A DNA stretch of 53,939 nt, from NCBI GenBank assembly GCA_964511535.1, contig CAZEFW010000047.1, forward strand, positions 1 to 53,939, written 5' to 3'. The notes under the pieces are model-generated. The model was not told the DNA's origin, did no database searches, and was given only the letters and a program-made list of their open reading frames with translations. Positions 1 through 8,235 of this stretch are shown piece by piece; position 1 is the first letter of the stretch, and every line of letters begins with the position of its first letter. The translations under genes and the position numbers were made by a program. Source of the DNA: CAZCFB01 sp964511535 (GTDB lineage Bacteria; Myxococcota_A; Polyangia; GCA-2747355; CAZCFB01).

Positions 1-2
1 TG

Positions 3-881
3 AGCAACGAGCGCCAGGACGTGGTGAACAACGCCAACAACTTCTTCTCCCGCGCCCTGGCCTCGGGCCTCGACTTCCGCATGGGCGTGACCAACGTGGT
101 CCACCCGCCCAACAAGAAGTGTATCGGCAAGTTCTGCTCGGTGGTGTCGAGCAACACGTCCCACGACGGCGGCGCCGACCGCTTCCTGCTGCCGAGCGAG
201 CAGACCGTCTTCTCGTCGTGCATCAAGAACCCCACCTGCTACGAGGGGGGCAGCGAGTACAGCCTGCTCAACGCCACCACGGCGGTGACCCGTCACCTGC
301 CCCGGGCGGCCAACGATCCTTACAAGATCAGGACCAACGCCACCCTGGTGATCATCGTGGTCACCGACGAGATCGCCAACGGCCTCAACGGCGTGGGCTT
401 CTCCAGCAAGGCGTGCCCGCTGGACGCCGCGACCCAGACCAAGCTGGACCAGGCGCTGCAGTCAGCCCTGAACCTGTTCACCGGGGTCACCGATCCGGAG
501 GCGGCGTCCATGTACCACATCATCGGCAACGTGTGCGGCTCGTCGGGCAGCAAGTACCAGATGAACCACGGGCACATGACCCTGGCCAAGAAGCTGGGCG
601 GCCAGATGGCGTCGGTGGCCCAGAAGAACCTGGGCAACACCCTGCAGGCCATCATCGACAGCATCGTGGGCAAGGCCTCGCCGGTGAAGCTGGACTACGT
701 GCCGATCTCCTCGTCCCTGGCCGTGGCCATGGACGCGGTGCAGGTCTACCGCAGCCGCACCAACGGCTTCGACTTCCGCACCAACGGCAACTCCCTGGTC
801 TTCATCAACGTCAAGTACAAGAAAGGCAGCGAGGTCGTGGCCAGCTACAAGCGGTGGAAGCGGCAGAAGCCGGAGGGCTAG
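3..881 (+). CDS. C-terminal part of a VWA-like surface or secreted protein (5' truncated)
   Basis: The reading frame is open from the first bases of the window to a TAG at 879-881, so only the C-terminal ~290 residues are present. A hydrophobic strand followed by a Thr-Asp-Glu (LVIIVVTDE) looks like the fourth strand and metal-ion-dependent adhesion-site edge of a von Willebrand A fold, and several Cys-containing loops (KKCIGKFC, NPTC) suggest an exported, disulfide-bonded protein. An internal GTG at 21 could be mistaken for the start, but the frame continues upstream of it. The VWA assignment is inference from the fold-like pattern; the N-terminus with the DxSxS motif lies outside the window. 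Function unknown. Confidence 0.6.
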   Translation, partial: SNERQDVVNNANNFFSRALASGLDFRMGVTNVVHPPNKKCIGKFCSVVSSNTSHDGGADRFLLPSEQTVFSSCIKNPTCYEGGSEYSLLNATTAVTRHLPRAANDPYKIRTNATLVIIVVTDEIANGLNGVGFSSKACPLDAATQTKLDQALQSALNLFTGVTDPEAASMYHIIGNVCGSSGSKYQMNHGHMTLAKKLGGQMASVAQKNLGNTLQAIIDSIVGKASPVKLDYVPISSSLAVAMDAVQVYRSRTNGFDFRTNGNSLVFINVKYKKGSEVVASYKRWKRQKPEG

Positions 882-1020
882 GGCTCGCTACGCTCGCCCG
901 GCTTGAGGCTTCAGGCTTCTGGCTTCAGGGTAGATGGTTGGGGGCTCGCTTCGCTCGCCCGGCTTCAGACTTCAGGCTTCGGGCTTCAGGGTAGATGGTT
1001 GGGGGCTCGCGGAAGCGCGC
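882..1020 (+). repeat. 61-bp tandem repeat, 2 copies plus a partial third
   Basis: Units begin with GGCTCGCT at 882 and 943, and a third truncated copy begins at 1004, giving a period of 61 bp. Each unit contains a purine/pyrimidine-biased run of short GGCTTC-like words and ends in TAGATGGTTGGG. It fills most of the 205-bp gap between the VWA-like gene and the next lipoprotein gene. No hairpin with a T-tract is seen. Confidence 0.85.
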
Positions 1021-1086
1021 CACGGCCATCCTACCGATTGACCGGACCCGGTCCCATCCGCGATGATCGCAGCGGGAGACTGGATC

Positions 1087-2553
1087 ATGAGACGATTCGC
1101 CGTAGCCGCTGGCCTGTTCTTGCTCGGCGCTGCCCTTTCCGGGTGCGAGAGCTCCATCAGCAACACCGGGGGGAACTACTGCCCGGGCCCGGACTGCCCC
1201 GACATGGGGCTGGTCACCGACGACGCGGGTAACCCGATCCTGGACGACGCGGGCAAGCCCAAGGTCAAGCCGGATCTGTACGTCCCCCCTGTGCAGCACG
1301 ACACGGGCGGCGTGCCGAAGCCGGACATCGCGCCCAAGCTGCCTGACTGCAAGAAGGACACGGACTGCAAGCCGCCGCTGGTGTGCCACGTCAAGGGCGG
1401 CAAGTGCGTGCCGCCCGAGGCCAAGCAGAACGGCACCTGCGATCCGGTGGAGGGGATCAACTGCCCCACCGGCTTCATCTGCGTGGCCGGCATCTGCATC
1501 AAGCCGCCGGGCGCTTGCCAGAACAACAGCGGCTGCCCCACCGGGTGGATCTGCAAGAACGGCGTGTGCGTCAAGCAGGGCGGCCCCGGCGGCTGCCCCA
1601 ACGTCCCCTGCCCCACCGGTCAGGTGTGCATCAACGGCAAGTGCATCCCGAAGCAGCAGTGCAAGATCAAAAAATCCCCCACCCGCATGAAGGGCAAGTG
1701 GCGCCTCGACAGCCAGCTCAAGGTGCGCGACGGCCTCAAGGGCTTCTCCAAGGGACTGCTCGGCATGGCCACCACCTTGCAAAATGTCATCGACGGCAAG
1801 TTCTCCATCGGGGGGCTGCCGAGCTGGGCCTCGAGCCTGGTGGGCGGCCTGCTCAAGAACGCCATCAAGCAGTACGTGCCGCCCTGGGGCACCAACGTGA
1901 TCCAGCTGCTGGCCCACATCGACGACGCCATCGACGACACCAGGGTCGTGAGCATGGAGTACATCACCGACCTGGGGAACTACCAGTACACGGGCCACTC
2001 CGAGTGGATCCTGGTGGAGTTCGAGTGGAAGGGGCAGAAGGTGTCCAACAAACCACAGAACATCCCCGGCGTGGGCAAGCTCAAGACCACCAACTACACC
2101 GCCCGCGAGATCTGCGGCGTCTTCTTCATCGACAAGCACAAGGTCAAGAACCAGATCGGCCATATCTACAAGTGGGCCGTGGAGGCGCTCATCACCGGCA
2201 TCTCCTGCGCCATGAAGAACACCCCCTGCTACAAGACGATCCAGGCCATGTTCGGCGCGCTGATCAACTGCCCGGCGCTTGCCAAGGCGGTGGCCGGCGG
2301 CACGAGCATGGTGCCGGGGCTGGAGCAGATGGTGCTGGCGGCGTGCCAGTCGCAGAAGCAGACCATCGTCAAGATGATGGTGGACGAGCTGAACAAGCTG
2401 GCGGCCAACATGACCTACATGGAGCTGGCAGGCTCCTGCGACATCACGGGAAAGAACGACACCCTGTCCAACGGCAAGTGGAAGGGGACCCTCGGCGGCG
2501 CCTACGGCGCGGGGAACTTCGAGGGCACCTTCAAGGGGAACCGCATGCCCTGA
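1087..2553 (+). CDS. Cys-rich outer-membrane lipoprotein
   Basis: The start is placed at ATG 1087, preceded by GGGAGA, because it gives a classical lipoprotein signal (MRRFAVAAGLFLLGAALSGC, lipobox LSGC); an in-frame ATG at 1063 would add an unlikely leader. Residues ~80-195 hold four to five repeats of the C-x-x-D-x-D-C / C-P-T-G-x-x-C type, a pattern common in surface lipoproteins of Myxococcota. The remainder (to residue 488) is a Cys-poor domain with two hydrophobic helices and no family I recognise; its last ~60 residues return to a Gly/Lys/Asn-rich beta-like sequence. Probably anchored to the outer membrane. Its partner and function are unknown. Confidence 0.85.
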   Translation: MRRFAVAAGLFLLGAALSGCESSISNTGGNYCPGPDCPDMGLVTDDAGNPILDDAGKPKVKPDLYVPPVQHDTGGVPKPDIAPKLPDCKKDTDCKPPLVCHVKGGKCVPPEAKQNGTCDPVEGINCPTGFICVAGICIKPPGACQNNSGCPTGWICKNGVCVKQGGPGGCPNVPCPTGQVCINGKCIPKQQCKIKKSPTRMKGKWRLDSQLKVRDGLKGFSKGLLGMATTLQNVIDGKFSIGGLPSWASSLVGGLLKNAIKQYVPPWGTNVIQLLAHIDDAIDDTRVVSMEYITDLGNYQYTGHSEWILVEFEWKGQKVSNKPQNIPGVGKLKTTNYTAREICGVFFIDKHKVKNQIGHIYKWAVEALITGISCAMKNTPCYKTIQAMFGALINCPALAKAVAGGTSMVPGLEQMVLAACQSQKQTIVKMMVDELNKLAANMTYMELAGSCDITGKNDTLSNGKWKGTLGGAYGAGNFEGTFKGNRMP

Positions 2554-2584
2554 GCCGCGGCCGCCCACGCCGCGGTACCCAGCT

Positions 2585-4882
2585 ATGCCAGACCGCAAGC
2601 CAGAACAGCGCACCCGGGGCGCCGCCGGGACTTCCCGCAGCATCCGCCACGAGCTGCGCACGCCGCTCAACCAGATCATCGGCTACAGCGAACTGCTCGG
2701 CGAGGAGATCCGCGACGCCGGGCTTGACCGGTTCGCGCCGGACCTGGAGCGTATCGCCGACGCCGGGCGGCGGCTGCTCGGCATGGTGGAGCGGCTGCGG
2801 CTGTCCCGTGGCGGGCAGCGCCCTGCCCGGCAGGATGCAGGCGGCGAGGCCACGGCGGGGGACACCGAACCTGACGACAGCGCGCCCGCCCCCCCGGATG
2901 ACCAGGCGTCGCCGCGGCGGCCCTGCCGAATCCTCGTTGTGGACGACAACGAGCTGAACCGGGACCTGCTGACGCGCCGCCTGGAGCGGAGCGGCCACGA
3001 GGCGCGGGCCGTGGACTCCGGGCAGGAGGCCCTGGAGCAGGTGGCGGCGCGGCGCTTCGACCTGGTGTTGCTCGACATCATGATGCCCGACATGGACGGG
3101 TTCCAGGTGCTCGAGGCCCTGCGCCGGGACCACTCCATGGCCAACCTGCCGGTGATCATGGCCACCGCCCGCACCGCCAGCGACGACCTGGTGCGCGCCA
3201 TGGACATGGGGGCCAACGACTACGTCACCAAGCCCCTGGACATGCCCGTGGTGCTGGCCCGCATCGCCAGCCAGCTGAGCCTCAAGGAGGCGCGGGAGCA
3301 GGTGGAGCAGCTCAACGCGCGGGTGGCCGAGGCGCACGCCGAGATCTACCGCCTGGCTGGCGCGGCGGCGACTCCCGAGGGGTGGGCCCCGCGCATCGCG
3401 CCGCAGGTGGCCCACGCCGTGGGCGCCGGCGCGATCACGGTCTGGCTGCTGGAGGGCGAGGAGCTCAGGGCGGTGGCGGGCCAGAGCTCTGCCCCGCCGG
3501 CCCGCGAGGACCTGGCCCGGCTGGCGCGCACAGGGCAGCGGCTGTGGGTCGAGCCGGAGCTACTGGTCCCGGTGGCCGGCCTCTCGCGGAGGCTGCAGGG
3601 GGCGATCCAGGTCGCCGATCCCCCTCCTCGGTCAGGCAAGACGGAGCTGCAGCTGCTCGACAGCTTCGGACGGCAGCTCGGCGAGCTGATGGAGCAGCAG
3701 GAGCTGCAGCGCGAGCTGGCCACTGCGCGGGATCGCCGTGACAGAGCGCGAGAGCAGCTGCTGGCCCGGGGCATCGACCTGCTGCAGGTCTGCCCGCGCT
3801 GCAGCCGCTGCTACTCACAGGAGCACGAGCAGTGCGACCACGACGGCGCCGTGCTGCGCTCGCTGCAGGTGCTGCCCCTGTGCGTGGCGGATCGATACGA
3901 GCTCACCAGCCTTGTGGGCCAGGGCGGCATGGGCCTGGTGTTCCGGGCGCGCGACCTGCGCCTGGAGCGGGACGTGGCGCTCAAGGTGCTCAAGTCGGAG
4001 CTGTTCAACAACCAGCAGGTCAGGGCGCGGTTCGAGCGGGAGGCTCAGCTCGCGGCGCGGGTGGACCACGAGGGCGTCGTGAACGTCCACGACTACGGCA
4101 GCCTGCCCGACGGCTCGCGCTTTCAGGTGCTGGAGCTGCTGCGCGGCTCCACCCTTGCGCGCATGATCGCGGACTGGGGCGTGGGCACGCCGCAGCAGGT
4201 GGCGCGCCTGCTGCGCCAGGGCGCGGCAGGGCTCGGCGCCGCGCACCGCATGGGCCTGCTGCACCGGGACATCAAGCCGGACAACATCTTCCTCACCCAC
4301 GCCGCCGGCGGCTTCCAGGCCAAGCTGCTCGACTTCGGCATGGCCAAGGAGATGGACCAGGACACGCGGCTCACCAGCCCGGGCAGCCTGCTCGGGACGC
4401 CGCGCTACATGTCCCCCGAGCAGGCGCGCGTGGGCGACCTGGACGCGCGCTCTGACATCTACTCCTTGGCCTCGGTGCTCTACCTGGCGCTCTCGGGCAA
4501 GGACGTCGTGGGCGGTGAGTCGTTCATCCAGGCGCTGCTGCAGCTGCTGTCGGACGATGCGCCGCCGCTGTCGTCGATCCTGCCGGACGTCCCGGGTGAG
4601 GTGGACCTCGCCTTCTCCGTGGCGCTGGCGCGCGAGCCCATGGACCGGCCCACCGACGTGGAGGCGTGGGCCGGGGCCTTCGCGCCGGCGCTGGAGCGGT
4701 GGCAGCGCGAGGTGCCGGGCTGGCTGGATGACAGGGGGCGCATGCGCCCGGTCATCCAGAGTCCACAGCCTGCGCCGCGGCCGGCGGCGGAGGGCGACAG
4801 CGGCGACGGCCTGGTGCATGACATGACGCAAGACCTGCAGTGGGCCCTCGACATGGAGGAAGACCCGGAGGATGACCGGTGA
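2585..4882 (+). CDS. Hybrid HisKA / receiver / GAF-like / Ser-Thr protein kinase
   Basis: 765 aa with an unusual domain order. Residues ~18-75 carry a histidine-kinase dimerisation H-box (RHELRTPLNQ, His22), but no HATPase domain follows. Residues 115-235 are a receiver: acidic D120/D121, phospho-acceptor D164 in LLDIMMPD, T194 and K216. A coiled coil (~235-260) and a GAF-like segment (~260-375) lead to a second helical stretch and a Cys cluster (C403, C406, C409, C417). A complete Hanks-type kinase domain follows: G-loop GQGGMG at 445, Lys467, HRDIKPDN with D562, DFG at 583. No membrane segment is visible, so it is probably cytoplasmic. It could integrate two-component input into Ser/Thr phosphorylation (inference). 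It overlaps the HAD gene by GTGA. Confidence 0.9.
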   Translation: MPDRKPEQRTRGAAGTSRSIRHELRTPLNQIIGYSELLGEEIRDAGLDRFAPDLERIADAGRRLLGMVERLRLSRGGQRPARQDAGGEATAGDTEPDDSAPAPPDDQASPRRPCRILVVDDNELNRDLLTRRLERSGHEARAVDSGQEALEQVAARRFDLVLLDIMMPDMDGFQVLEALRRDHSMANLPVIMATARTASDDLVRAMDMGANDYVTKPLDMPVVLARIASQLSLKEAREQVEQLNARVAEAHAEIYRLAGAAATPEGWAPRIAPQVAHAVGAGAITVWLLEGEELRAVAGQSSAPPAREDLARLARTGQRLWVEPELLVPVAGLSRRLQGAIQVADPPPRSGKTELQLLDSFGRQLGELMEQQELQRELATARDRRDRAREQLLARGIDLLQVCPRCSRCYSQEHEQCDHDGAVLRSLQVLPLCVADRYELTSLVGQGGMGLVFRARDLRLERDVALKVLKSELFNNQQVRARFEREAQLAARVDHEGVVNVHDYGSLPDGSRFQVLELLRGSTLARMIADWGVGTPQQVARLLRQGAAGLGAAHRMGLLHRDIKPDNIFLTHAAGGFQAKLLDFGMAKEMDQDTRLTSPGSLLGTPRYMSPEQARVGDLDARSDIYSLASVLYLALSGKDVVGGESFIQALLQLLSDDAPPLSSILPDVPGEVDLAFSVALAREPMDRPTDVEAWAGAFAPALERWQREVPGWLDDRGRMRPVIQSPQPAPRPAAEGDSGDGLVHDMTQDLQWALDMEEDPEDDR

Positions 4883-5484
4883 GCGCCGGGGGGGGCAGCG
4901 TCCGGCGCCTGCTGCTGGACGTGGGCGGCGTGCTCTCTCCGGATATCATCGAGCTCAAGCTGCGCCACCTGGCCACAGCCCACGGGCTGGAGGAGGCGCC
5001 GTTCATGGCCGCCGGCCTTGCGTTGCGGCGCGAGGCGGACCGCGGGTGCATGGACGAGGAGGGGTTCTGGTCCCGCGCGCTGACCGAGGCGGGGGTGGCG
5101 CCGACGCCGGCCGACCTGGACTTCGCGTCGTACCTGGAGCTGGACCCGAACGCGCTGGCCTTGTGCCGCCGGGTGGCGGCGCGGGTGCCCACCGGGATCC
5201 TGAGCAACGACACCCTGCAGATGTCCCGGGCGCGGCGCGATGCCGGCGCCTTCGACGAGCATTTTTCGCCCATCGTCATCTCCGCCGAGGTGGGCGTGAC
5301 CAAGCCGGACCCCGCCATCTACCGCATCGCGCTGGAGCGTTGCGGGTGCGAGCCAGGGCAGTGCCTGTTCGTGGATGACCGCGATCCGAACATCCTGGGC
5401 GCCAGGGAGGTGGGCATGCAGACTCACCTGTACCGGGGCGTCGAGGGCCTCAGAAGAACCCTGAAGCGCCTGGAGATCCTCTGA
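4879..5484 (+). CDS. HAD-superfamily hydrolase (phosphatase-like)
   Basis: 201 aa, started at GTG 4879, whose last bases overlap the TGA of the kinase gene, so translation is probably coupled. Motif I is LLLDVGGVL, where the second Asp is replaced by Gly as in many subfamily-IA HAD proteins of the YihX type. Motif II is SNDT, motif III Lys is in VTKPDPAIY, and motif IV is LFVDDRDPN. A helical cap is inserted after motif I. It should act on a small phosphorylated substrate in the cytoplasm; which one cannot be read from the sequence. Coupling to the kinase gene suggests a shared regulatory context but does not prove it. Confidence 0.85.
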   Translation: MSAGGGSVRRLLLDVGGVLSPDIIELKLRHLATAHGLEEAPFMAAGLALRREADRGCMDEEGFWSRALTEAGVAPTPADLDFASYLELDPNALALCRRVAARVPTGILSNDTLQMSRARRDAGAFDEHFSPIVISAEVGVTKPDPAIYRIALERCGCEPGQCLFVDDRDPNILGAREVGMQTHLYRGVEGLRRTLKRLEIL

Positions 5485-5502
5485 GTTCGACTGCCAAGCC
5501 CA

Positions 5503-5549
5503 CCATTCTGTCATACCGTCGTTCTGTCATTTCGTCGTTCTGTCATTCC
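5503..5549 (+). repeat. Dispersed short repeat (TTCTGTCATT / CGTCGTT words), copy 1
   Basis: About 46 bp made of the words CCATTCTGTCAT, CGTCGTT and CTGTCATTC. The reverse complement of 32617-32662 has the same beginning (CCATTCTGTCATTTCGTCGT) and the same end, differing mainly in the number of CGTCGTT units. Confidence 0.8.
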
Positions 5550-5576
5550 TGACCCGTCGAGCATTGACGGGTCAGG
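5548..5576. other. Perfect 11-bp inverted repeat
   Basis: CCTGACCCGTC and GACGGGTCAGG flank a 7-nt loop. There is no T-tract, so it is not a standard terminator for the HAD gene. The right arm contains TTGACG (5564-5569), a possible -35 box for the RNA gene that follows, with CATCCT at 5587-5592 as a weak -10 after 17 bp. It could be an operator or a Rho-independent-like pause. Confidence 0.55.
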
Positions 5577-5596
5577 ATACGCCTGCCATCCTTTGA

Positions 5597-5775
5597 TCTG
5601 GTGACTGCGTGGTATCGGCAGGTGAGCCCAATCTATTCCCTACGATTGGTCTACCCCGGGATCCGCCGCTGGTCGTGGAACGCAGACCCGCACGCCGGGA
5701 AGCGTGGAAGCGGCTATCGTGGAGCCCACCTGTTTTTCGGGGTATAGATCGCTCCCCACCGTCCTCGGCGGCGCC
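5597..5775 (+). ncRNA. ssrS: Candidate 6S RNA (RNA polymerase regulator)
   Basis: This gap has no convincing open frame but shows features I associate with 6S RNA. The 3' half has GGGAAGC, then CTATCG, then GGAGCCCACCTG, resembling the conserved GAAGCC...GCGACG...GCCCACCT block. The 5' half has TGAGCC at the matching place. Pairings nest: GGTG with CACC (5601/5757 region), GCG with CGC, then CAGGTG with CACCTG enclosing an open central bubble and a GC-rich apical arm. Length (~175 nt) fits. A T-rich hairpin terminator follows. The ends are estimates. Alternative: a cis-regulatory leader of the downstream receptor gene. A covariance-model search would decide. Confidence 0.55.
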
Positions 5776-5781
5776 AATTTG

Positions 5782-5817
5782 AGCCCACCCCGCTAATGCG
5801 GTGCGTGGGCTTTTTTT
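5782..5817 (+). terminator. Rho-independent terminator of the candidate 6S RNA
   Basis: AGCCCAC pairs with GTGGGCT around an inner CCGC/GCGG helix (loop TAAT), followed directly by seven T residues at 5811-5817. Confidence 0.85.
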
Positions 5818-5819
5818 GG

Positions 5820-5825
5820 TATGGT
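5820..5825 (+). promoter_or_regulatory. -10 box (TATGGT) of a probable leaderless transcript
   Basis: TATGGT lies 7 nt before the receptor start codon with no Shine-Dalgarno between; it directly follows the T-tract of the terminator. The -35 region shows no clear consensus. Confidence 0.45.
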
Positions 5826-5832
5826 CTAGGTC

Positions 5833-7962
5833 ATGCGTCGTGCCCTGATCCTCATCGCCCTGGTGGGCATGCTCACCCCTGCTCATGCCGGTGAGCCGGA
5901 GGAAGAGGAGCAGCAGTTCGAGACGGTGGTCACCTCCTCCAGGGGAGAGGAGGAGGCCTTCGGCAGCCCGCGAGCGGTGACCATCGTCGGCCGCAAGCGC
6001 CTGCGGGAGCGCAAGCCGGACACCACCCCCGAGGCGCTGCAGGACGAAGCAGGCCTTTACATGCAGCGGACCAACCTCGCCGGCGGCGCGCCCATCTTGC
6101 GCGGACTGCTCGGCCCGCAGGTGCTGCTGCTCATCGACGGCGTGCGCCTTAACAACGCCGTGACCCGCACCGGCCCGAACCAGCTGCTCAACACCATCGA
6201 CCCGTTCCAGATCCAGCGCGTGGAGGTGCTGCGCGGCCCGGGGTCGGTGCTCTACGGCTCCGACGCCCTGGGCGGCGTGATCAACATCATCACGCGCAAG
6301 CCGTCGTTCAACCCGCGGCAGGCGTGGGACCTGGGCGGCGAGGTCTCAGGCCGGTTCCACAGCGCGGCGGTGGCCCCGGCCATCAACGCGGCGGTGCAGG
6401 GGCACCTGCGGTCAGTGGGGCTGCGGGTGGGCGGGACCTTCAAGCGCTACGGCGACTTGCAGGGCGGCGCCGACACGGGCACCCAGCGATTCACCGGCTA
6501 CACCGAGGGGGACGCGGACCTGTCCGCCGCCTGGTGGGTGGGCGAGAGCTCGGTGCTCAGGCTGTCATACGCGCTGGTGCGCCAGGACAACGCGCACCGC
6601 ACCGACCGCTCCACGCCCACCGACTTTCGCCGCTTCACCGACCAGGATCGCGATCTGGTGAGCGTCGCGTTCTCCGGCGACGGGGACGGGACCGTGGTGG
6701 ACCAGGTGGACGCCAGCGTGTCCTTTCACAGCCAGCGGGAGCTGCGGGAGCGGTTCCGCCTGGCCAGGGACCGGGTGGAGCGAGAGCGCGACGAGGTCAA
6801 CAGCCTCGGGGCCCTGCTGGCGCTGCGCACCGACCTGCCCTGGAGCAACCGGCTGACCTACGGCTTCGACCTGTACCACGACTGGGTCGGCTCCACCGGT
6901 GAGCGGATCAAGATCGCCGACCCCACGGCCGCACCCGCGAGCGTGCGTGGCCGCTTCATGGACGGCTCGCGTTACTTGCAGTTCGGCGCCTATGTCCAGG
7001 ACCGCCTCACCCTGCTCGACGACAAGCTCGCCCTGGACGGCGGCCTGCGCGTGAGCGTCTGGAACGTGGGGATCCCGGCCGACACGGCCCAGCTCGTGCC
7101 CGAGGTGGAAACCACCCACCCGGGCGTGGTGGGCAGCCTGCACGCGCGCTACCTGGTTGGAGACGGGCTGAACATCGTCGCCGGCGTGAGCCAGGGCTTC
7201 CGCGCGCCCAACGTGGACGACTATTCGGCCACCGGCTGCTCCGGCCAGGGGTACGACGTGCCCAACTCGGACCTCGGCTCCGAGAAGTCCATCACCGCCG
7301 AGGCCGGGGTCAAGCTGGACCTGTTCGGGCTGCTGCGCGGCTCCCTGTTCTACCACTTCACCTACCTCGACGATCTCATCGTGCGGCGGCCCGTCACCGA
7401 CGCCGGCGGCGTGGTGCAGCAGCAGCAGTGCGGCACCACCGCGGGCGGGCAGCCGGTGATGGCGGACGTCACCCGGCGGGACAACGCCGACAGCGGCATG
7501 ATCCACGGCGTGGAGCTGGACCTGGCCCTCGACCTGGGGCGGCGCTGGTCCCTGTTCACCTGGGTGGCCTGGGCCCGGGGCGAGGTGAAGCATGTGGGCA
7601 CAACCGGCGCCAGCGAACCGCTGAGCCGGGTGCCGCCGGTCAACGGCCTGGCCGGCGTGCGCATCAACCTGCCCGAGGTAGCCGGGTTCGCCCAGCTGGC
7701 CGTGCGCTGGGCCGCGCGCCAGGATCGGATCAGCGCGCGGGATCGCAAGGACCTGCGCATCTGTCCCAACGGGCCCTCCGGCTGCGACGGCACCGACCCG
7801 TACGGTGTGCTGGTGCTGCGCTCCGCCGCGCGGGTGGCCCGAGGCGTGCGCCTCACGTTCGCCCTGGAGAACCTGACCAACGCCACCTACCGGACCCACG
7901 GCTCGGGCATCGACGGCCCCGGCCTGAGCATGGTGGCTGGCCTGGAGGTGGTGGCCCCATGA
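5833..7962 (+). CDS. TonB-dependent outer-membrane receptor
   Basis: 709 aa. A signal peptide ends at AHA (residues ~1-19). A TonB-box-like stretch (FETVVTSS) follows, then a plug domain (~45-155) with the hallmark segments APILRGLLGPQVLLLIDGVR and VEVLRGPGSVLYGSDALGGVINI, and a ~550-residue beta-barrel with the typical late motif GFRAPNVDDY and a final FALENLTNATYRTHGSG. The C-terminus lacks the usual terminal Phe. It should import a siderophore, vitamin or oligosaccharide-like ligand in a TonB-ExbBD-dependent way; the ligand cannot be deduced. An ATGA overlap couples it to a small lipoprotein gene. No cobalamin riboswitch motif was recognised upstream. Confidence 0.93.
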   Translation: MRRALILIALVGMLTPAHAGEPEEEEQQFETVVTSSRGEEEAFGSPRAVTIVGRKRLRERKPDTTPEALQDEAGLYMQRTNLAGGAPILRGLLGPQVLLLIDGVRLNNAVTRTGPNQLLNTIDPFQIQRVEVLRGPGSVLYGSDALGGVINIITRKPSFNPRQAWDLGGEVSGRFHSAAVAPAINAAVQGHLRSVGLRVGGTFKRYGDLQGGADTGTQRFTGYTEGDADLSAAWWVGESSVLRLSYALVRQDNAHRTDRSTPTDFRRFTDQDRDLVSVAFSGDGDGTVVDQVDASVSFHSQRELRERFRLARDRVERERDEVNSLGALLALRTDLPWSNRLTYGFDLYHDWVGSTGERIKIADPTAAPASVRGRFMDGSRYLQFGAYVQDRLTLLDDKLALDGGLRVSVWNVGIPADTAQLVPEVETTHPGVVGSLHARYLVGDGLNIVAGVSQGFRAPNVDDYSATGCSGQGYDVPNSDLGSEKSITAEAGVKLDLFGLLRGSLFYHFTYLDDLIVRRPVTDAGGVVQQQQCGTTAGGQPVMADVTRRDNADSGMIHGVELDLALDLGRRWSLFTWVAWARGEVKHVGTTGASEPLSRVPPVNGLAGVRINLPEVAGFAQLAVRWAARQDRISARDRKDLRICPNGPSGCDGTDPYGVLVLRSAARVARGVRLTFALENLTNATYRTHGSGIDGPGLSMVAGLEVVAP

Positions 7963-8231
7963 GCAGGGCAATGGTGATCATCGCCAGCCTGTTGCTGGCG
8001 AGCTGCGGCGCCGCGGGGGACTACTGCGCCGAGGACTCCGAGTGTCCCTCCGGGCTGATCTGCTCGGCCACCGCGGGCAAGCGCGGAGTGTGCACCTATC
8101 CGAGCAAGCCGAATGACGCCGGCCTCCCCGACGCGAAGCCGACGCCAGACGCCGCGCCTGCCCCGGACGCCGCGACCCCCGACGCGACCTCCGCGACCGA
8201 CGCTGACGGGGACAGGGCCGGGGGCGGCTAG
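7959..8231 (+). CDS. Small Cys-rich lipoprotein coupled to the TonB receptor
   Basis: 90 aa. The start ATG overlaps the receptor's TGA (ATGA), implying translational coupling. Signal peptide MSRAMVIIASLLLASCG with a lipobox LASC, then one Cys-rich motif (CAEDSECPSGLICSATAGKRGVC) of the same type as in the lipoprotein at 1087-2553, and a tail dominated by Pro-Asp-Ala repeats (PDAKPTPDAAPAPDAA). It may be a surface-exposed partner of the receptor; that is inferred only from gene coupling. Confidence 0.8.
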   Translation: MSRAMVIIASLLLASCGAAGDYCAEDSECPSGLICSATAGKRGVCTYPSKPNDAGLPDAKPTPDAAPAPDAATPDATSATDADGDRAGGG

Positions 8232-8235
8232 GAGC

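Noticed and set aside
925..2679. 584-codon open frame on the minus strand opposite the lipoprotein and kinase genes
   Set aside because: It is a shadow produced by high GC at third positions of the plus-strand genes; its translation is Arg/Ala/Gly/His-rich without domains. The same applies to other long antisense frames such as 6565-7971, 11120-13138, 23216-25129 and 49275-51296.
5580..5832. Cobalamin riboswitch in front of the TonB-dependent receptor
   Set aside because: The conserved B12-box and GCCACTG-type motifs were not found; the features fit 6S RNA better and a terminator separates the RNA from the receptor gene.
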